A stretch of DNA of 64,000 nucleotides from Unio delphinus (Eukaryota > Mollusca > Bivalvia > Unionida > Unionidae): contig JAQISU010000114.1 in NCBI GenBank assembly GCA_029339505.1, positions 2,652,501 through 2,716,500 on the forward strand, read 5' to 3'. A program made the translations under genes and the position numbers. Of the stretch, positions 63,033-64,000 are shown one piece after another. Numbering within the stretch: position 1 is the stretch's first letter; the number at the start of each line of letters is the position of its first letter. The notes under the pieces were generated by a model, which saw nothing but the letters and a program-made list of their open reading frames with translations, had not been told where the DNA came from and searched no databases.

Positions 63033-63359
63033 ATTTAGCAACCAGGGCCTATTCTATCCTAGAATGGAACATGAATAGTGTCAGTTTTCACAAGTGCCTT
63101 ATTTGGCAGAGAAATGAACAAGAAACTCTTGGCATTTCAAAGTCTGTTTATATCCACCATAAAAAGTTTTAATTTTGAGATTGGGATAATGTATAATGAA
63201 GTTAGCATGTATGTCACTCTTTTGTTTATTTAATATCTCCTGTACTCCTTAAGATATCTTTAAAAAACATGGAATGCTTTAGTGACATGACAGGACACTG
63301 TCCTGTGAAAAATGGAATGAGTTTGATCAGCATTATGTAAGTTGTTCCCAGTTTTGTAT

Positions 63360-63582
63360 TCCCATATATACTCACTTATGAGTAGAGTCAAACTTCCAAC
63401 AACAAAGATCCTGATCTGCCATAGCATAATGGGACTGCAGATCAGAGTCTATGTTGTTTGTTCTGCTGATTACCTCAAACAAGACTACACAGACCCAGAT
63501 CTGCCAGCACTTTATACAGTGGCAGATCTGAGTCTGTGCAGTTTGCAGTTGGACTTGTTAAACGAGTACATATGGTATTACA
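63360..63582. mobile_element. MITE of the CCATATATACTC family, intact ends
   Basis: CCCATATATACTCACTTATG at the left, AACGAGTACATATGGTATT at the right. The interior contains a hairpin-like pair CAGATCAGAGTCTATG / GGCAGATCTGAGTCTGTG. The 93-codon open frame across it is incidental. It falls in the presumed 3' UTR of exon B. Confidence 0.78.
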
Positions 63583-63639
63583 AATTGTGTCAGACCATCC
63601 ATCTGTCACTATTCTCAGTGTGATACCACCTGAACTACT

Positions 63640-63795
63640 TAATGAAATTTGTTATGCATTAGTACCATGATGAAAGTTTGTGTCCCATACAAGATTTGTT
63701 ATGCATTAGTACCATGATGAAAGTTTGTGTCCCATACGAGATTTGTTATGCATTAGTACCATGATGAAAGTTTGTGTCCCATACGAGATTTGTTT
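63640..63795. repeat. 47-bp tandem repeat, three copies
   Basis: ATTTGTTATGCATTAGTACC, ATGATGAAAGTTTGTGTCCC, ATACGAG; near perfect. Confidence 0.95.
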
Positions 63796-63954
63796 ACATC
63801 ATGTTAGTGTTTCTAAAGTTAGCTCTTATTGTTTTAACATTATTTTAGGCCTCATATCTCCATAACAATCTGAGTTACTTTCATGTAGCTTGGTGCACTC
63901 TTGAATCTTGGCTTGACAATGCATCTTGTATGTTATTTTCCTTTTTTGTATAAA

Positions 63955-63960
63955 AATAAA
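63955..63960 (+). other. TPCN2: Candidate poly(A) signal for last exon B
   Basis: AATAAA about 920 bp after the stop of exon B, within TATAAAAATAAATG. The cleavage site would be near the window edge. Weak evidence on its own. Confidence 0.35.
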
Positions 63961-64000
63961 TGTCCATTTGTCTATTCATTACATGTTTACCAGTTTTATC

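Overview
The window is AT-rich animal nuclear DNA, most likely from a bivalve mollusc. Evidence for that placement: a single gene with short exons, long introns and GT/AG splice sites; a tRNA-derived SINE whose 3' part resembles the MetaSINE domain common in bivalves; a DIRS-type retroelement; and many private tandem repeats. The bivalve call rests on recognised repeat families, not on a database search.

The only cellular gene I can support is on the + strand: the 3' half of a two-pore channel 2 (TPCN2/TPC2) homologue, an endolysosomal cation channel. Fourteen exons (5479..39300) with consistent reading phase encode the end of the I-II linker and the whole second 6-TM domain, including S4, the NNW pore filter and S6. 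The 5' half lies upstream of the window. The gene has two alternative last exons, at 43849 and 62918. Each has a matching acceptor and phase and encodes a related C-terminal tail (443 or 451 codons in total for the window). Intron sequence upstream of both is also related, so the last intron and exon were duplicated in tandem.

Layout: 1..5478 is upstream intron with a MITE carrying an 18-copy 37-bp array, a SINE and a 33-bp satellite. 5479..39300 holds exons 1-14. The introns carry a 735-bp inverted-repeat element with a putative zinc-binding ORF (9872..10606), a dead non-LTR retrotransposon (15.0-15.8 kb), hAT relics (23.2-25.5 kb), a Tigger/pogo transposon nested in another TA-flanked element (28.1-31.8 kb), and about a dozen minisatellites. 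39301..43939 is the last intron and last exon copy A. 44..53.8 kb holds no cellular gene but contains a decayed DIRS-like retroelement and small TA-flanked elements. 53.8..63.0 kb is the expanded copy B of the last intron, dominated by a 35-bp satellite (about 94 copies plus a diverged block), ending in last exon copy B and its 3' flank.

The most interesting points are the duplicated terminal exon, a tandem array that has copied a functional splice acceptor three times upstream of exon 2, the self-contained 735-bp element with a 10-bp target duplication, and a satellite that grew inside a MITE. All mobile-element proteins seen are broken by stops or frameshifts, except the short ORF in the 735-bp element, which lacks an obvious ATG.
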